Source of the DNA: Geomonas agri | Lineage (GTDB): Bacteria; Desulfobacterota; Desulfuromonadia; Geobacterales; Geobacteraceae | Length of the DNA: 64,000 bases | Assembly: GCF_020179605.1 (NCBI RefSeq) | Contig: NZ_JAINZO010000001.1 | Location: forward strand, 2,206,799 to 2,270,798 | Reading direction: 5' to 3' | In this document: piece after piece, positions 55,432 through 64,000 of the stretch | Layout of the letters: every line of letters starts with the position of its first letter | How positions within the stretch are numbered: position 1 is the first letter of the stretch | Notes under the pieces: model-generated | What the model was told of the DNA's origin: nothing | What the model saw: only the letters and a program-made list of their open reading frames with translations | Database searches by the model: none | Position numbers and translations under genes: made by a program

Positions 55432-58400
55432 CTACTCGAAGGACACGGCATTATAGCCGAAGAGGTTACTCACTTCCACTGTTAATTCTTCACTGGCCGC
55501 CACTTTGTATACGTCGGAAAGACGGATGGTGACGCGCGAACTGTTCTCTATGTCGAGATGCAGGAAGCTGCGACAGATCCCCTGGTAGCGCGAGATGATC
55601 TCTTTGAGTGTCTTGAGCTTGCCGGGATCGGCTTCCTTGGCGTCGATGGTGAAGTTCACCCTGCGCGTCTCGCGCTCCACCAGGTCGCGCAGGAGCACGA
55701 TGTCGCTGGCCATGATCTTGGCCCCCTTCTCGCCCTGCTCGACGGTGCCGGTGACGTGCACCGGGTCGTCCCCTTTGAGGAACTCGGAGCAGCGCGCGTA
55801 GACGTCGGAGAAGACGACCACCTCCAGCGAGCCGACCAAGTCCTCCAGGGTGATAAAGCCCATCCGGTCGCCCTTCTTGGTCATGATCTCCTTGAGACTC
55901 GCCGGGACGCCGCAGATCTTCACCTCGCTTTTGTCCTTCGCCTCGTTGATGGAGAAACAGTCCACGTTGGAGAAGCGGCGCATGTCGGCCACGTAGCGGT
56001 CCAGCGGGTGGCCGGTGATGAAGAAGCCGATGGCCTCCTTCTCGCAGCCGAGCCGGTACTTCTCGTCCCACTCCGGGATATCGGGGAGCCGGCTGCCGCC
56101 GCCGTTGGACCCACGCTGTATCTCGGCCATGCCGAAGAGCGACACCTGGGCGCTCTCGCGCTCCTGTTGCACGCGCTGGCCTTGCGCGACGGCGTCATCC
56201 AAGGCGGCCATAAGCTGCGCACGCCTGGCCTTGGTGCAGTCGAAGGCGCCGCTTTTGATGAGCGCCTCGATGACCCTCTTGTTGCAGCGGCGCAGATCGA
56301 CCCGCTCGCAGAAGTCAAAGATGTCCTTGAAGGGCTCATTGCCGCGCGCCTCCAAGATGGCCTCGATGGCCCCCTCTCCTACGTTCTTGACCGCACCCAG
56401 GCCGAAGCGCATGGCAGTATCCAGAACGCGGAAGGAGCGCAGCGACTCGTTGATGTCGGGCGGCAGCACCTCGATGCCCATCTCGCGGCAATCGCCGATG
56501 CTCTTGATCACCTTGTCGGTGTTGCTCATGTCCTCGGTGAGGAGGGCGGCCATGAACTCCACCGGGTAGTGGGCCTTCAGGTACGCGGTCTGGTAGGCGA
56601 CCAGGGCGTAGGCCGCGGAGTGCGACTTGTTGAAACCGTACTCGGCAAACTTGGCCATGAGGTCGAAGATGGCGGCGCACTTCTTGGAATCGAGGCCCAG
56701 CTTCTCGGACCCCTCCATGAACTTCAGGCGCTCCTTGGCCATCTGCTCGGCATCTTTCTTACCCATGGCGCGGCGCAGGAGGTCCGCGCCGCCCAGCGAG
56801 TAGCCAGCCAGGGAACGGGAGATCTGCATGACCTGTTCCTGGTAGACGATGACGCCGTAGGTGTCCTTGAGGACCGGCTCGAGCTGCGGCAGGTCGTAGA
56901 CGGTCTGCTTGCGGCCGTGCTTACGCTCGATGAAGTCGTCCACCATGCCCGAACCGAGCGGGCCAGGACGGTACAGGGCGCAGACCGCGATGATGTCCTC
57001 GAAGCAGGAAGGCTTCAGCTTGACCAGGAGCTCCTTCATGCCGCTGGACTCGAGCTGGAAGACGCCGGTGGTGTTGCCGGCCTGCAGCAGCTTGTAGGTC
57101 TCGGGATCGTCGTCCGTCAGCAGGGTGATGTCGAAGTTGGGATCCTTGCCGTTACGGATGTGCTTGCAGGCGTTGTCGATGACCGTGAGGTTCTTGAGGC
57201 CGAGGAAGTCGAACTTCACCAGGCCGACCTTCTCCACGTACTTCATCGAGTACTGGGTGGTCAGCGAGCCGGTCTTCTGGTCCTTGTAGACCGGGCAGAA
57301 GTCCTCCATCTGCCGGGGCGCAACCACGAGGCCGGCCGCGTGGGTCGAGATGTGGCGGGCAAGACCCTCCAGGCGCAAGGCGACCGTCATGACCTCGTTC
57401 ACCTTCGGGTCGGCCGCCATCAGCTCCTTGATCTTGGGTTCCTGCTCGATGGCCTTGTCCAGCGTGATGCCCAAAACCTCCGGGACCAGTTTGGCGATCT
57501 TGTCCACGTCGGCGAAGGTGAGATCGAGGGCACGCCCCACGTCGCGAATGACGCCGCGGGCAGCCATGGTACCGAAGGCCGCGATCTGGCACACCTTCTC
57601 CCTGCCGTAGCGCTCGACCATGTACTGGATCACCTCTTCGCGGCGGTCCTGGCAGAAGTCGACGTCGATATCCGGCATGGAGATACGTTCCGGGTTGAGG
57701 AATCGCTCGAACAGCAGGTTGTACGGCATCGGGTCGATGTCGGTGATCCTGATGCAGAAAGCGACCAGCGAGCCGGCCGCCGAGCCCCTGCCAGGCCCGA
57801 CCGGGATGCCGTGGTCCTTGGCCCAGTTGATGAAGTCCGCGACGATCAGGAAGTAGCCCGGGAAGCCCATGTGCCTGATGCAGTCCAGCTCGATGCGCAG
57901 GCGGTCGTGGTAGGCCTGCTCCTGCTCCGGGGTCAGGTTCGGGTACTTGATCTTGATCTTTTCGAGACGCAGCTTGAGGCCTTCGATGGACTCGCGCTCG
58001 AGTTGCTGGTCCAGGGTTTCCCCCGGCGGCGCTTCGTATGCGGGGAAGTGGTAGGTCTTGAAGTCGAACTCGTAGTGGCAGCGCTCGGCGATCTTGACTG
58101 TGTTTTCCAGCGCCTCCGGGCAGTAGTGGAAATCCCGCGCCATCTCCTCCGGGCTCTTCACGTAGAAGGCCTCGGTGGAGAAGCGCATCCGGCTCGGGTC
58201 GCTCATGGTCTTGCCGGTCTGGATGCAGAGCAGGATCTCGTGCGCCTTGGCGTCGTCCTTGTTGAGGTAGTGGCAGTCGTTGGTGGCGACCAGCGGCAGG
58301 TTCAGCTCGCGCGCAATCTCCATCACGCGCCGGTTGGCGATGGTCTGCTCCGGGAGCCCGTTCTCCTGGATCTCCAGGTAATAGCTGTCCGGGAACATCT

Positions 58401-58908
58401 CGGCGTACCAGATGGCGGCGGCCTTGGCCTCGTCCATCTTGTTCCTGCCGGCCAGGTAAGCGACCTCACCCTGCAGGCAGGCGGAGAGACAGATGAGACC
58501 TTCCCGGTGTTTCTCCAGCAGCTCCTTGTCGATACGGGGGCGGCGGTAGAAGCCGTCCTTGTAGCCGGCGGAAGTGAGGTAGCAGAGATTCTTGAAGCCG
58601 GTCATGTTCTCGGCCAGCAGGATGAGGTGGTAACTGGTGACCGGATCTGCGGCGGTGGGGGCCTTCTTGTCGAGACGGGAACCGGGGGCGATGTAGACCT
58701 CGCACCCGAGGATCGGCTTGACCCCCTTGTCCTGGGCCTTCAGGTAGAATTCGAGCGAGCCGAACATGTTGCCGTGGTCGGTAACCGCCACCGCGGGCAT
58801 GTGGTATTCCTTGGCCTTCTTGACCAGGTCACCTATGCGGATGGCGCCGTCCAGCAGGGAGTACTGGGAGTGCAGGTGGAGATGTACGAAATTGGCAGGT
58901 GAATCCAT
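55432..58908 (-). CDS. dnaE: DNA polymerase III, alpha subunit
   Basis: A 1158-residue DnaE replicase subunit. The PHP domain starts with FVHLHLHSQYSLLDGAIR; the catalytic acidic pair is in MPDIDVDFC, followed by QIAAFGTMAARGVIRDVGRA; the C-terminal OB fold and beta-binding region are intact. The PHP metal ligands at the N-terminus look complete. Dual genes dnaE-accA are a conserved pair. Its upstream region (58909-59156) is shared with the divergent pirin gene. Confidence 0.98.
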   Translation of the reverse strand: MDSPANFVHLHLHSQYSLLDGAIRIGDLVKKAKEYHMPAVAVTDHGNMFGSLEFYLKAQDKGVKPILGCEVYIAPGSRLDKKAPTAADPVTSYHLILLAENMTGFKNLCYLTSAGYKDGFYRRPRIDKELLEKHREGLICLSACLQGEVAYLAGRNKMDEAKAAAIWYAEMFPDSYYLEIQENGLPEQTIANRRVMEIARELNLPLVATNDCHYLNKDDAKAHEILLCIQTGKTMSDPSRMRFSTEAFYVKSPEEMARDFHYCPEALENTVKIAERCHYEFDFKTYHFPAYEAPPGETLDQQLERESIEGLKLRLEKIKIKYPNLTPEQEQAYHDRLRIELDCIRHMGFPGYFLIVADFINWAKDHGIPVGPGRGSAAGSLVAFCIRITDIDPMPYNLLFERFLNPERISMPDIDVDFCQDRREEVIQYMVERYGREKVCQIAAFGTMAARGVIRDVGRALDLTFADVDKIAKLVPEVLGITLDKAIEQEPKIKELMAADPKVNEVMTVALRLEGLARHISTHAAGLVVAPRQMEDFCPVYKDQKTGSLTTQYSMKYVEKVGLVKFDFLGLKNLTVIDNACKHIRNGKDPNFDITLLTDDDPETYKLLQAGNTTGVFQLESSGMKELLVKLKPSCFEDIIAVCALYRPGPLGSGMVDDFIERKHGRKQTVYDLPQLEPVLKDTYGVIVYQEQVMQISRSLAGYSLGGADLLRRAMGKKDAEQMAKERLKFMEGSEKLGLDSKKCAAIFDLMAKFAEYGFNKSHSAAYALVAYQTAYLKAHYPVEFMAALLTEDMSNTDKVIKSIGDCREMGIEVLPPDINESLRSFRVLDTAMRFGLGAVKNVGEGAIEAILEARGNEPFKDIFDFCERVDLRRCNKRVIEALIKSGAFDCTKARRAQLMAALDDAVAQGQRVQQERESAQVSLFGMAEIQRGSNGGGSRLPDIPEWDEKYRLGCEKEAIGFFITGHPLDRYVADMRRFSNVDCFSINEAKDKSEVKICGVPASLKEIMTKKGDRMGFITLEDLVGSLEVVVFSDVYARCSEFLKGDDPVHVTGTVEQGEKGAKIMASDIVLLRDLVERETRRVNFTIDAKEADPGKLKTLKEIISRYQGICRSFLHLDIENSSRVTIRLSDVYKVAASEELTVEVSNLFGYNAVSFE

Positions 58909-59060
58909 AAATCCAAGGCCCTAACTATAACCAAACGACTGAATTGAAAAGACAAAAGGAGCCGTGACTCAGCGGGCTCCAGTTGCTGATGATGAATAAA
59001 AATAAGGGAAGTTTTAGCACTAGGCGGCTGCCGATGTAAAGGCCAAAGTAAGACATCCTG

Positions 59061-59090
59061 TTGACAAAGCGGAGACATATAATTTAATAT
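59061..59090 (+). promoter_or_regulatory. probable sigma-70 promoter of the pirin gene
   Basis: TTGACA (59061-59066) is followed after 18 bases by TAATAT (59085-59090), in AT-rich DNA upstream of the pirin ATG at 59157. The -35 is perfect and the -10 is imperfect. Confidence 0.55.
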
Positions 59091-59156
59091 CAAATCATAA
59101 GAGGTCAAACGAATCAGCTTTTGCAAGGATTCGTGAAACTTAGGCAGGAGGATGCC

Positions 59157-59855
59157 ATGATCACCATCAGAAGAGCGAACGACAGGGGCCATGCCGACCA
59201 CGGCTGGCTCAACACCTACCACACCTTTTCCTTTGCCGATTACTACGATCCGCGTCACATGGGGTTCAGGAACCTGCGCGTCATCAACGAGGACCGCGTG
59301 AAGCCGGGCGTCGGTTTCCCCACTCATCCGCACCGGGACATGGAAATCATCTCTTACGTGCTGGAAGGGGCATTGGCGCACCGCGACAGCATGGGGACCG
59401 GCTCAGTCATTCGTCCCGGGGACGTACAACGCATGAGCGCCGGCACCGGTATAACCCACAGCGAGTTCAACCAGAGCAAGGACGAACCGCTGCACTTTTT
59501 CCAGATCTGGATACTGCCGGAGCGGACCGGGATCACGCCGAGCTACGAGCAGAAATACTTCTCGGACGATGACAAACGGGGCAACCTCCGGCTGATCGCC
59601 TCACCGGACGGGCGCGACGGGTCCGTCACCATCCACCAGGACGCAAGACTGTACGCCACGATCCTGGATCCAGGCGCGGAGATCGAGCATCGCCTCCCAG
59701 CGGGACAGCACTCCTGGGTACAGGTTGCGCGCGGCAAGGTGCTCGTCAATGGTCATCTTTTGGAGGCAGGTGACGGAGCGGCAATCAGTGGCGAAGATCT
59801 GCTGCGACTGACCGGGAAGGAAGCAAGCGAGCTGCTGCTTTTCGAACTGCCGTAA
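59157..59855 (+). CDS. pirin family protein
   Basis: A 232-residue bicupin of the pirin family. Metal-binding residues are in PTHPHRDMEIISYVLEG (the His-x-His and Glu pattern), and the typical GDVQRMSAGTGITHSEFN follows. Bacterial pirins can act as quercetinases or redox-responsive cofactors. AGGAGG precedes the ATG at 59157, ten bases before it. It is a single gene closed by a terminator. No substrate can be read. Confidence 0.93.
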   Translation: MITIRRANDRGHADHGWLNTYHTFSFADYYDPRHMGFRNLRVINEDRVKPGVGFPTHPHRDMEIISYVLEGALAHRDSMGTGSVIRPGDVQRMSAGTGITHSEFNQSKDEPLHFFQIWILPERTGITPSYEQKYFSDDDKRGNLRLIASPDGRDGSVTIHQDARLYATILDPGAEIEHRLPAGQHSWVQVARGKVLVNGHLLEAGDGAAISGEDLLRLTGKEASELLLFELP

Positions 59856-59873
59856 GTGGCACACGCGACACAT

Positions 59874-59924
59874 AAAAAGGGGACAGGCCACTTTATTCTG
59901 AAAAGTAGCCTGTCCCCTTTTCTT
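59874..59924 (+). terminator. terminator after the pirin gene
   Basis: AAAAGGGGACAGGC with one arm and GCCTGTCCCCTTTT with the other make a long stem, with the inner CACTTT/AAAAGT also pairing in part. A T-run follows. Confidence 0.9.
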
Positions 59925-59959
59925 TTCTTGTTTTTATACGAAAGACGTATGCATTGCTC

Positions 59960-60055
59960 CTCCCCCAGGTCGGGAGGGGGGAAATGCGTCCAAGTACAGG
60001 TTCCCCCTCCCTAACCCTCCCCCTCCCCCTCCAGGTGAGGGGACTACTAGACCAG
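59960..60055. repeat. C/G-rich repeat between pirin and hisS
   Basis: CCTCCCCCAGGTCGGGAGGG forms a hairpin at the start, and polypyrimidine CCCTCC units fill 60001-60045. It resembles the C/G elements at 811-835 and 4964-5080. No gene is seen between 59925 and 60091. Confidence 0.5.
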
Positions 60056-60091
60056 GGAAATAGGGGACGGGCTCTGTGGCCCTAGGAGTTG

Positions 60092-61345
60092 CTAGGCCCC
60101 GCCGGTCATGGCAGCTTGGATGCTGACCGCATCGAGGGTGACCTCAACCTGGCTGCCGCCGTCCATGTTCTTCAAGGGCGCGGTGCCACGGGCCAACTCG
60201 TCGCCACCAATGATCAGGGTGAAGCGGGAGTTGAACTTGTCGGCGCGACGCATCTGGCTCTTCAGGCTCTTGCCTTCATAGTCGATTTCCACGGCAAAGC
60301 CCAGACGCTGCAGGGCACTCATCAGGCGGAAGGCTTCCGGATGCGCCTCATCGCCGAGAGCGGCAATGAAAAGATCCGGACGGCGGGAGAAGTCCTTCTC
60401 AGCCAGAAGCAGCGCAACGCGCTCGACGCCCATGGCGAAACCGATGCCGGGAATCTGCGGACCGCCGATCGACGAGATGAGTCCATCGTAACGGCCGCCG
60501 GCGGCGACGGCGCTCTGCGCGCCCAGCATGGTGGTCACCATCTCGAAGGTGGTCCGGGTGTAGTAGTCAAGCCCGCGCACCATGCGCTGATTGATGCTGT
60601 AAGGGGTGCCGACCAGTTCCAGATGCTTCCTGGTCTTGTCAAAGTGGTCGCTGCACTCGTCGCAGAGGTGATCGAGCATGGAGGGCGCACCCTGGGTCGC
60701 TTCCTGGCAGCCGGTCGACTTGCAGTCCAGCGCGCGCAGCGGGTTGGTGTCGTAACGGCGCTTGCAGTCGTCACAGAGCTTGTCGATGCGGTCCAGCAGG
60801 AACTTCTTGAGAGCCTCGCGGTAAGCGGGACGGCAGCAGGGGCAGCCCAGCGAGTTGATCTGCAGAGACGGTTCGGTGAGCCCCAGTTCCTGGAAGAAAT
60901 GGGTCAGCATGGTGAGCACCTGGGCATCGACCGTAGGGGCCGCAACTCCGGTGATCTCAGCGCCGATCTGGTGGAACTGGCGGTAACGCCCCTTCTGCGG
61001 GCGCTCGTAGCGGAACATCGGCCCCATGTAGTACAGGCGCGCCACCGGGTCCAGGGCGTGCATCTTGTGCTCGACGTAGGCACGCATCACTGACGCGGTT
61101 CCCTCAGGGCGCATGGTGACCTTGTTGCCCCCCTTGTCTTCGAAGGAGTACATCTCCTTTTCCACGATGTCGGTAGCGTCGCCGATGGAGCGGCAGAAGA
61201 GCTCGGTTTTTTCCAGGATCGGGATCCTGATCTCCGAAAGCCCGTAAAGTTCGAAAACCCGGCGCGCCGTGGCCTCGATGTGCTGCCACTTCTCGACCTC
61301 GCCTGGGAGGATATCGTTGAAACCTTTAATGCCGGTGATTGCCAC
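60092..61345 (-). CDS. hisS: histidyl-tRNA synthetase
   Basis: A 417-residue class II synthetase. Motif 1 and 2 are seen in GFNDILPGEVEKWQHIE and MGPMFRYERPQKGRYRQF; motif 2 is followed by the HisRS-specific VRGLDYYTRTTFE and motif 3 GIGFAMGVERVALLL. A central insertion has four CXXC-type pairs (CPCC, CDDC, CDEC and a CKSTGC), which may hold zinc, as in several bacterial HisRS. The start codon is GTG at 61345 after GAGAGGG. It is a single gene. Confidence 0.97.
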   Translation of the reverse strand: MAITGIKGFNDILPGEVEKWQHIEATARRVFELYGLSEIRIPILEKTELFCRSIGDATDIVEKEMYSFEDKGGNKVTMRPEGTASVMRAYVEHKMHALDPVARLYYMGPMFRYERPQKGRYRQFHQIGAEITGVAAPTVDAQVLTMLTHFFQELGLTEPSLQINSLGCPCCRPAYREALKKFLLDRIDKLCDDCKRRYDTNPLRALDCKSTGCQEATQGAPSMLDHLCDECSDHFDKTRKHLELVGTPYSINQRMVRGLDYYTRTTFEMVTTMLGAQSAVAAGGRYDGLISSIGGPQIPGIGFAMGVERVALLLAEKDFSRRPDLFIAALGDEAHPEAFRLMSALQRLGFAVEIDYEGKSLKSQMRRADKFNSRFTLIIGGDELARGTAPLKNMDGGSQVEVTLDAVSIQAAMTGGA

Positions 61346-61395
61346 GGTTAATCCCTCTCCTCACTCACGAAATAAAACCAAAAAGCTGGATCTCT

Positions 61396-61494
61396 AACGC
61401 AAAGACGCCAAGCGCTAAGAAAATCTAAAGCGGGTAGAGCAAAACCTGCAGGTTCTGGACGTGCTCTTTGCGCCTCCGCGCCTTTGCGTTTAAA
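61396..61494. repeat. AACGCAAAG inverted dispersed repeat
   Basis: AACGCAAAGACGCCAAG at 61396-61412 faces its inverse, CTTTGCGCCTCCGCGCC followed by TTTGCGTT, at 61466-61491. Tandem ACGCAAAG-like units of this type are scattered in deltaproteobacterial genomes by my recollection. It lies upstream of hisS, between it and the GGDEF gene terminator. Confidence 0.6.
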
Positions 61495-61526
61495 AACAAA
61501 AAAACCGGCGTAGACTACTGTCCGGT
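61492..61526 (-). terminator. terminator after the response regulator-GGDEF gene
   Basis: On the minus strand ACCGGACAGTAG-T-CTACGCCGGT folds into a hairpin with a small internal bulge, followed by TTTTTTTGTTTTT. It lies about 30 bases past the stop at 61559. Confidence 0.8.
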
Positions 61527-61558
61527 CCGCTGCAACATGCTGTGATCCCTTGCCAGCG

Positions 61559-62938
61559 TCAGGGCGGAGTCATCAGCCTGTCGGCATGAAACGCCCTGTT
61601 CTTGCCGGCGCTCTTGCCGCGGTACATGGCCTGATCCGCCATTTCCAGCAGTTCCGCCTTGGTGGTGGCGTCATCGGGGGCGCAGGCGTAGCCAAGGCTC
61701 ACGGTGAGCTTGATGGCGAGACCATCGGCCTTGGCGAAAGTATGCGCCTCGATGGTCCTCCGGATACGCTCGGCGACTATGGCCGCCCCGTCCATCCCGG
61801 TTTCCACCAGGACTATGGTGTACTCGTCACCGCCGTAACGGATCACCGCATCGACGTCGCGCACGCTTTTTCTCACCAGGGAGCCTACCTCGCGCAGCAC
61901 GCGACTGCCGATCAGGTGTCCGAAGTTGTCGTTCACCGACTTGAACAGGTCGATGTCGAGGAAAAGGATGCCCAGGTTGGAACCGTATCGCTCGCAGCGC
62001 TTAAGTTCCCGCTCCAGCACCACGTCCAGGTAGCGGTAGTTGTACAGGCCGGTTAGCTCGTCTATGTAAAGGAGATCTTTGGCGATGTTGTAACGGGCGG
62101 CGTTGTCCAGGGCCAGCGACCCCTGGTCGAGCAGGAAGGAGATGTGTTTGCGGTTTATGTCCCTGGGCAGCAGCACACCGGGGTCGTTAAACAGGATGAT
62201 CACTCCCTGCAGCTCGGATCTCTGCCGCAGGTAAAGGCACATGGCCTCCGCTACTTCGCTACCGTATTCGGCGTCCTCGGGGAGGAAGTGCCTCAGGAGC
62301 ATCAAGTTGGCGCTGCCGTCATCGCGCAGGTCGCACTCGCTGATTACGGCCTGGCCCAGCAGGTGCGCGTTCAACTCCTCGATTCCCTTCAACTCGCGCA
62401 GCGTGAGCTGCCCGTTGTCCATGAAGTAACCGAGTGCCCGGGTCACGCCGACTTCCTTTACGAGGGCATCGGTGAGCATCGAGTAGATGCGCTCGAGCTC
62501 CAGGCAGTTGGCGATGTTCTGGCTCACCTGGAACAGGTTGACCAATCCCTTCAGCTCCAGGTTCTCGTCGAGGAGCCTGCGCTGCTCCATGCAATGGGCA
62601 ACGATGTGACGGAACTCGTCCGGGTTGATTGGCTTGATGAGATAGTCCGTGGCGCCATTTTTGAGGGCGTAAATGGCGGTCTCCACGTTTGCGTGTCCGG
62701 TGACCATGATCACCGCGGTGGCAGGATCAAGCCTCTTCACCTCCGAAAGGAGGTCGAGACCTGACACGTCGCGCATCACCAAGTCAGTGACGACGAGGTG
62801 GTACCCTCCCCTACCGATCATTTCCAGCGCATCCTCTCCGGAAGCGGCCACTTCGACGCTATAGCCATCTCCCTTGAGCAGGTCGGTGTAAACCTCTCGG
62901 AAAAAGCTGTCGTCTTCGACTAAAAGAATCCTTTCCAT
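61559..62938 (-). CDS. response regulator with GAF-like and GGDEF domains (diguanylate cyclase)
   Basis: A 459-residue signalling protein. The receiver domain (1-120) has VEDDSFF, the phospho-acceptor Asp in VVTDLVM and the Lys in DYLIKPI. A GAF-like sensor follows (about 135-280). The GGDEF domain (about 290-450) has the active variant GGDEY, and RDVD five residues before it gives the inhibitory I-site, so it should make and be feedback-limited by c-di-GMP. CAGGAGATTC precedes the ATG. Its histidine kinase is not in the window. The gene follows comEC on the same strand. Confidence 0.93.
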   Translation of the reverse strand: MERILLVEDDSFFREVYTDLLKGDGYSVEVAASGEDALEMIGRGGYHLVVTDLVMRDVSGLDLLSEVKRLDPATAVIMVTGHANVETAIYALKNGATDYLIKPINPDEFRHIVAHCMEQRRLLDENLELKGLVNLFQVSQNIANCLELERIYSMLTDALVKEVGVTRALGYFMDNGQLTLRELKGIEELNAHLLGQAVISECDLRDDGSANLMLLRHFLPEDAEYGSEVAEAMCLYLRQRSELQGVIILFNDPGVLLPRDINRKHISFLLDQGSLALDNAARYNIAKDLLYIDELTGLYNYRYLDVVLERELKRCERYGSNLGILFLDIDLFKSVNDNFGHLIGSRVLREVGSLVRKSVRDVDAVIRYGGDEYTIVLVETGMDGAAIVAERIRRTIEAHTFAKADGLAIKLTVSLGYACAPDDATTKAELLEMADQAMYRGKSAGKNRAFHADRLMTPP

Positions 62939-63013
62939 GCAAAGAATCTCCTGGATGGCCGGATATTACAGGGGGCAATGCCAGCATAAACTAGCAGATA
63001 GGACTCTTAAGTG

Positions 63014-64000
63014 TCAATTAAAATGCCCCCAAAGAGCCGATAATATTACCTCACCATCCGCATTGCAGACGGCCTCGATGGTGCCTTCGAGGTCGGTCCG
63101 GTAGGTCCTGACGCCGTGGCGCTGCAGTCTGACCAGCGTGTCGGCGGCGGGGAGATGGAAGGCGTTGCGGTACCCTGCGGAAATGACCGCGGCCGCCGGG
63201 TGCACCGCTGCTACGAAAGAGTCGCAGGAAGAATACCTGCTGCCGTGATGGGCGACCTTCAAGAGGTTGCACCGTTGCACGGCTCCCCGGTCAAGAAGTT
63301 CCCGCTCCTCCGGTGTGCCGATGTCACCGGTAAATAAAACCGAGCTCCTACCGTAGACAAGTCTGAATACCAAAGAAGATGCATTTGCATCCGCCTGCGA
63401 CTCCCCCTCGCCGCCCGGCCATAAAAACTCAAGCAGAACGCCCCCCACCAGCAAAGGAGCCAGCCCCGCACCGACCTCCTGCACCGGAACCTCCCGTGAG
63501 GCCAGAATCCATTTCAATTGCTGCGACTCCGAGGCATCGATGGTTTGCCTGTCAACGAGGAACCGCCCCACGTCGAAGTTTGCGGCGAGGTACTGCACCC
63601 CCTGCAGATGATCAGGATGCCCGTGCGACAACACCAGGTAATCGATGCGTCGCACCGATAGGGCCCGCAGGGCAGGGAGCAACAAGCGAGACCCTACTTT
63701 GGTATCGGCGTCGGTGGCGTTGCCGCCGCCGTCGACCAGCATCCATTTCCCGTCAGGCAGGCGCACCAGCGTGGCATCCCCCTGCCCCACGCTCAGGAAG
63801 TACAGCCGTAGGGTTCCATCGGTAGCTTGGGCACCCGGCACGGCCCGCACCACGAGAGCGGCAACTAGCGCGATGACAGTCGGGTAACGCCACCCTCTCG
63901 ACGTGAAAAAAGTGATGGCGCAAAGCACCAGACATGCCAGCAAGAGGTCCAGGCGGTCCGGGACGTAACCGGTAAAGACCGGGACCCGGGACAGCAACTC
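63014..64000 (-). CDS. ComEC/Rec2 competence protein, C-terminal part (cut by window edge)
   Basis: At least 328 residues; the frame runs off the right edge. Two hydrophobic segments end the membrane Competence domain (LDLLLACLVLCAITFF and IALVAALVVRAV). Then comes the metallo-beta-lactamase domain with LSHGHPDHLQG and HHGSRYSS, typical of the nuclease-like C-terminal domain of ComEC. Full-length proteins are about 750-800 residues and move single-stranded DNA across the inner membrane. Whether it starts intact cannot be seen. Confidence 0.92.
   Translation of the reverse strand, partial: ELLSRVPVFTGYVPDRLDLLLACLVLCAITFFTSRGWRYPTVIALVAALVVRAVPGAQATDGTLRLYFLSVGQGDATLVRLPDGKWMLVDGGGNATDADTKVGSRLLLPALRALSVRRIDYLVLSHGHPDHLQGVQYLAANFDVGRFLVDRQTIDASESQQLKWILASREVPVQEVGAGLAPLLVGGVLLEFLWPGGEGESQADANASSLVFRLVYGRSSVLFTGDIGTPEERELLDRGAVQRCNLLKVAHHGSRYSSCDSFVAAVHPAAAVISAGYRNAFHLPAADTLVRLQRHGVRTYRTDLEGTIEAVCNADGEVILSALWGHFN

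Noticed and set aside
55558-58902. Long open frame on the strand opposite dnaE (and similar ones opposite glnN and the 9-11 kb operon)
   Set aside because: These are antisense frames kept open by GC-rich third positions; the opposite strand has unmistakable DnaE, GlnN and flavoprotein motifs.

Overview
The window is chromosomal DNA from a GC-rich, respiring deltaproteobacterium, most likely a member of the Geobacteraceae (Geobacter, Citrifermentans or Geomonas type). The evidence is the mix of a multiheme c-type cytochrome respiratory operon, a korDABC-type 2-oxoacid:ferredoxin oxidoreductase, sigma-54 promoters, two glutamine synthetases (GlnA and GlnN) and C/G-rich dispersed repeats. I saw no insertion sequence, prophage or CRISPR array, so the window reads as core genome with three accessory blocks.

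Layout. 1-0.7 kb holds the start of homoserine dehydrogenase, cut by the window edge. 0.9-6 kb is a minus-strand riboflavin and nucleotide block (dCMP deaminase, nrdR, ribD, ribE, ribBA, ribH, nusB). 6-13 kb is the first accessory block: a tetraheme cytochrome c, a periplasmic FAD reductase-like flavoprotein, a porin, a hemerythrin-like protein and an MFS transporter. They face away from a XylR/DmpR-type sigma-54 activator, and a recognisable -24/-12 promoter lies between. 13-18 kb holds tex, a zinc-ribbon protein, a PAP2 phosphatase and a two-gene DUF3793/DUF2325 operon under a near-consensus Fur box.

18-34 kb is one co-directional type VI secretion operon, tssJ-K-L-M-A-B-C-hcp-E-F-G-vgrG plus one orphan gene. 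It has twelve of the thirteen core parts; the ClpV ATPase (TssH) is absent. 34-38 kb carries mobAB, tRNA-Gly, a thioesterase, a small lipoprotein, gluQ and ppnP. 38-42.7 kb is nitrogen assimilation: glnB-glnA with tandem sigma-70 and sigma-54 promoters, and glnN with its own sigma-54 promoter and a leader hairpin. 43-51 kb holds an M23 peptidase, hrpB, a HAD phosphatase, a PAP2 protein, tRNA-Glu and tRNA-Gln, and korDABC. 51-64 kb holds a MucR-type regulator with a possible structured RNA behind it, rluB, a DUF445 membrane protein, accA, dnaE, a pirin, hisS, a response regulator-GGDEF protein and the C-terminal part of ComEC.

The most interesting unit is at 6-13 kb. A regulator family known for sensing aromatic compounds sits opposite an extracytoplasmic electron-transfer set (cytochrome, flavoprotein, porin). 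By eye, the flavoprotein has lost the residues that bind and reduce fumarate in flavocytochrome c3. The likely reading is inducible anaerobic respiration of an unidentified, possibly aromatic or unsaturated, organic acceptor. All functional assignments are from reading the translated sequence and recalled family knowledge; no database search was run.
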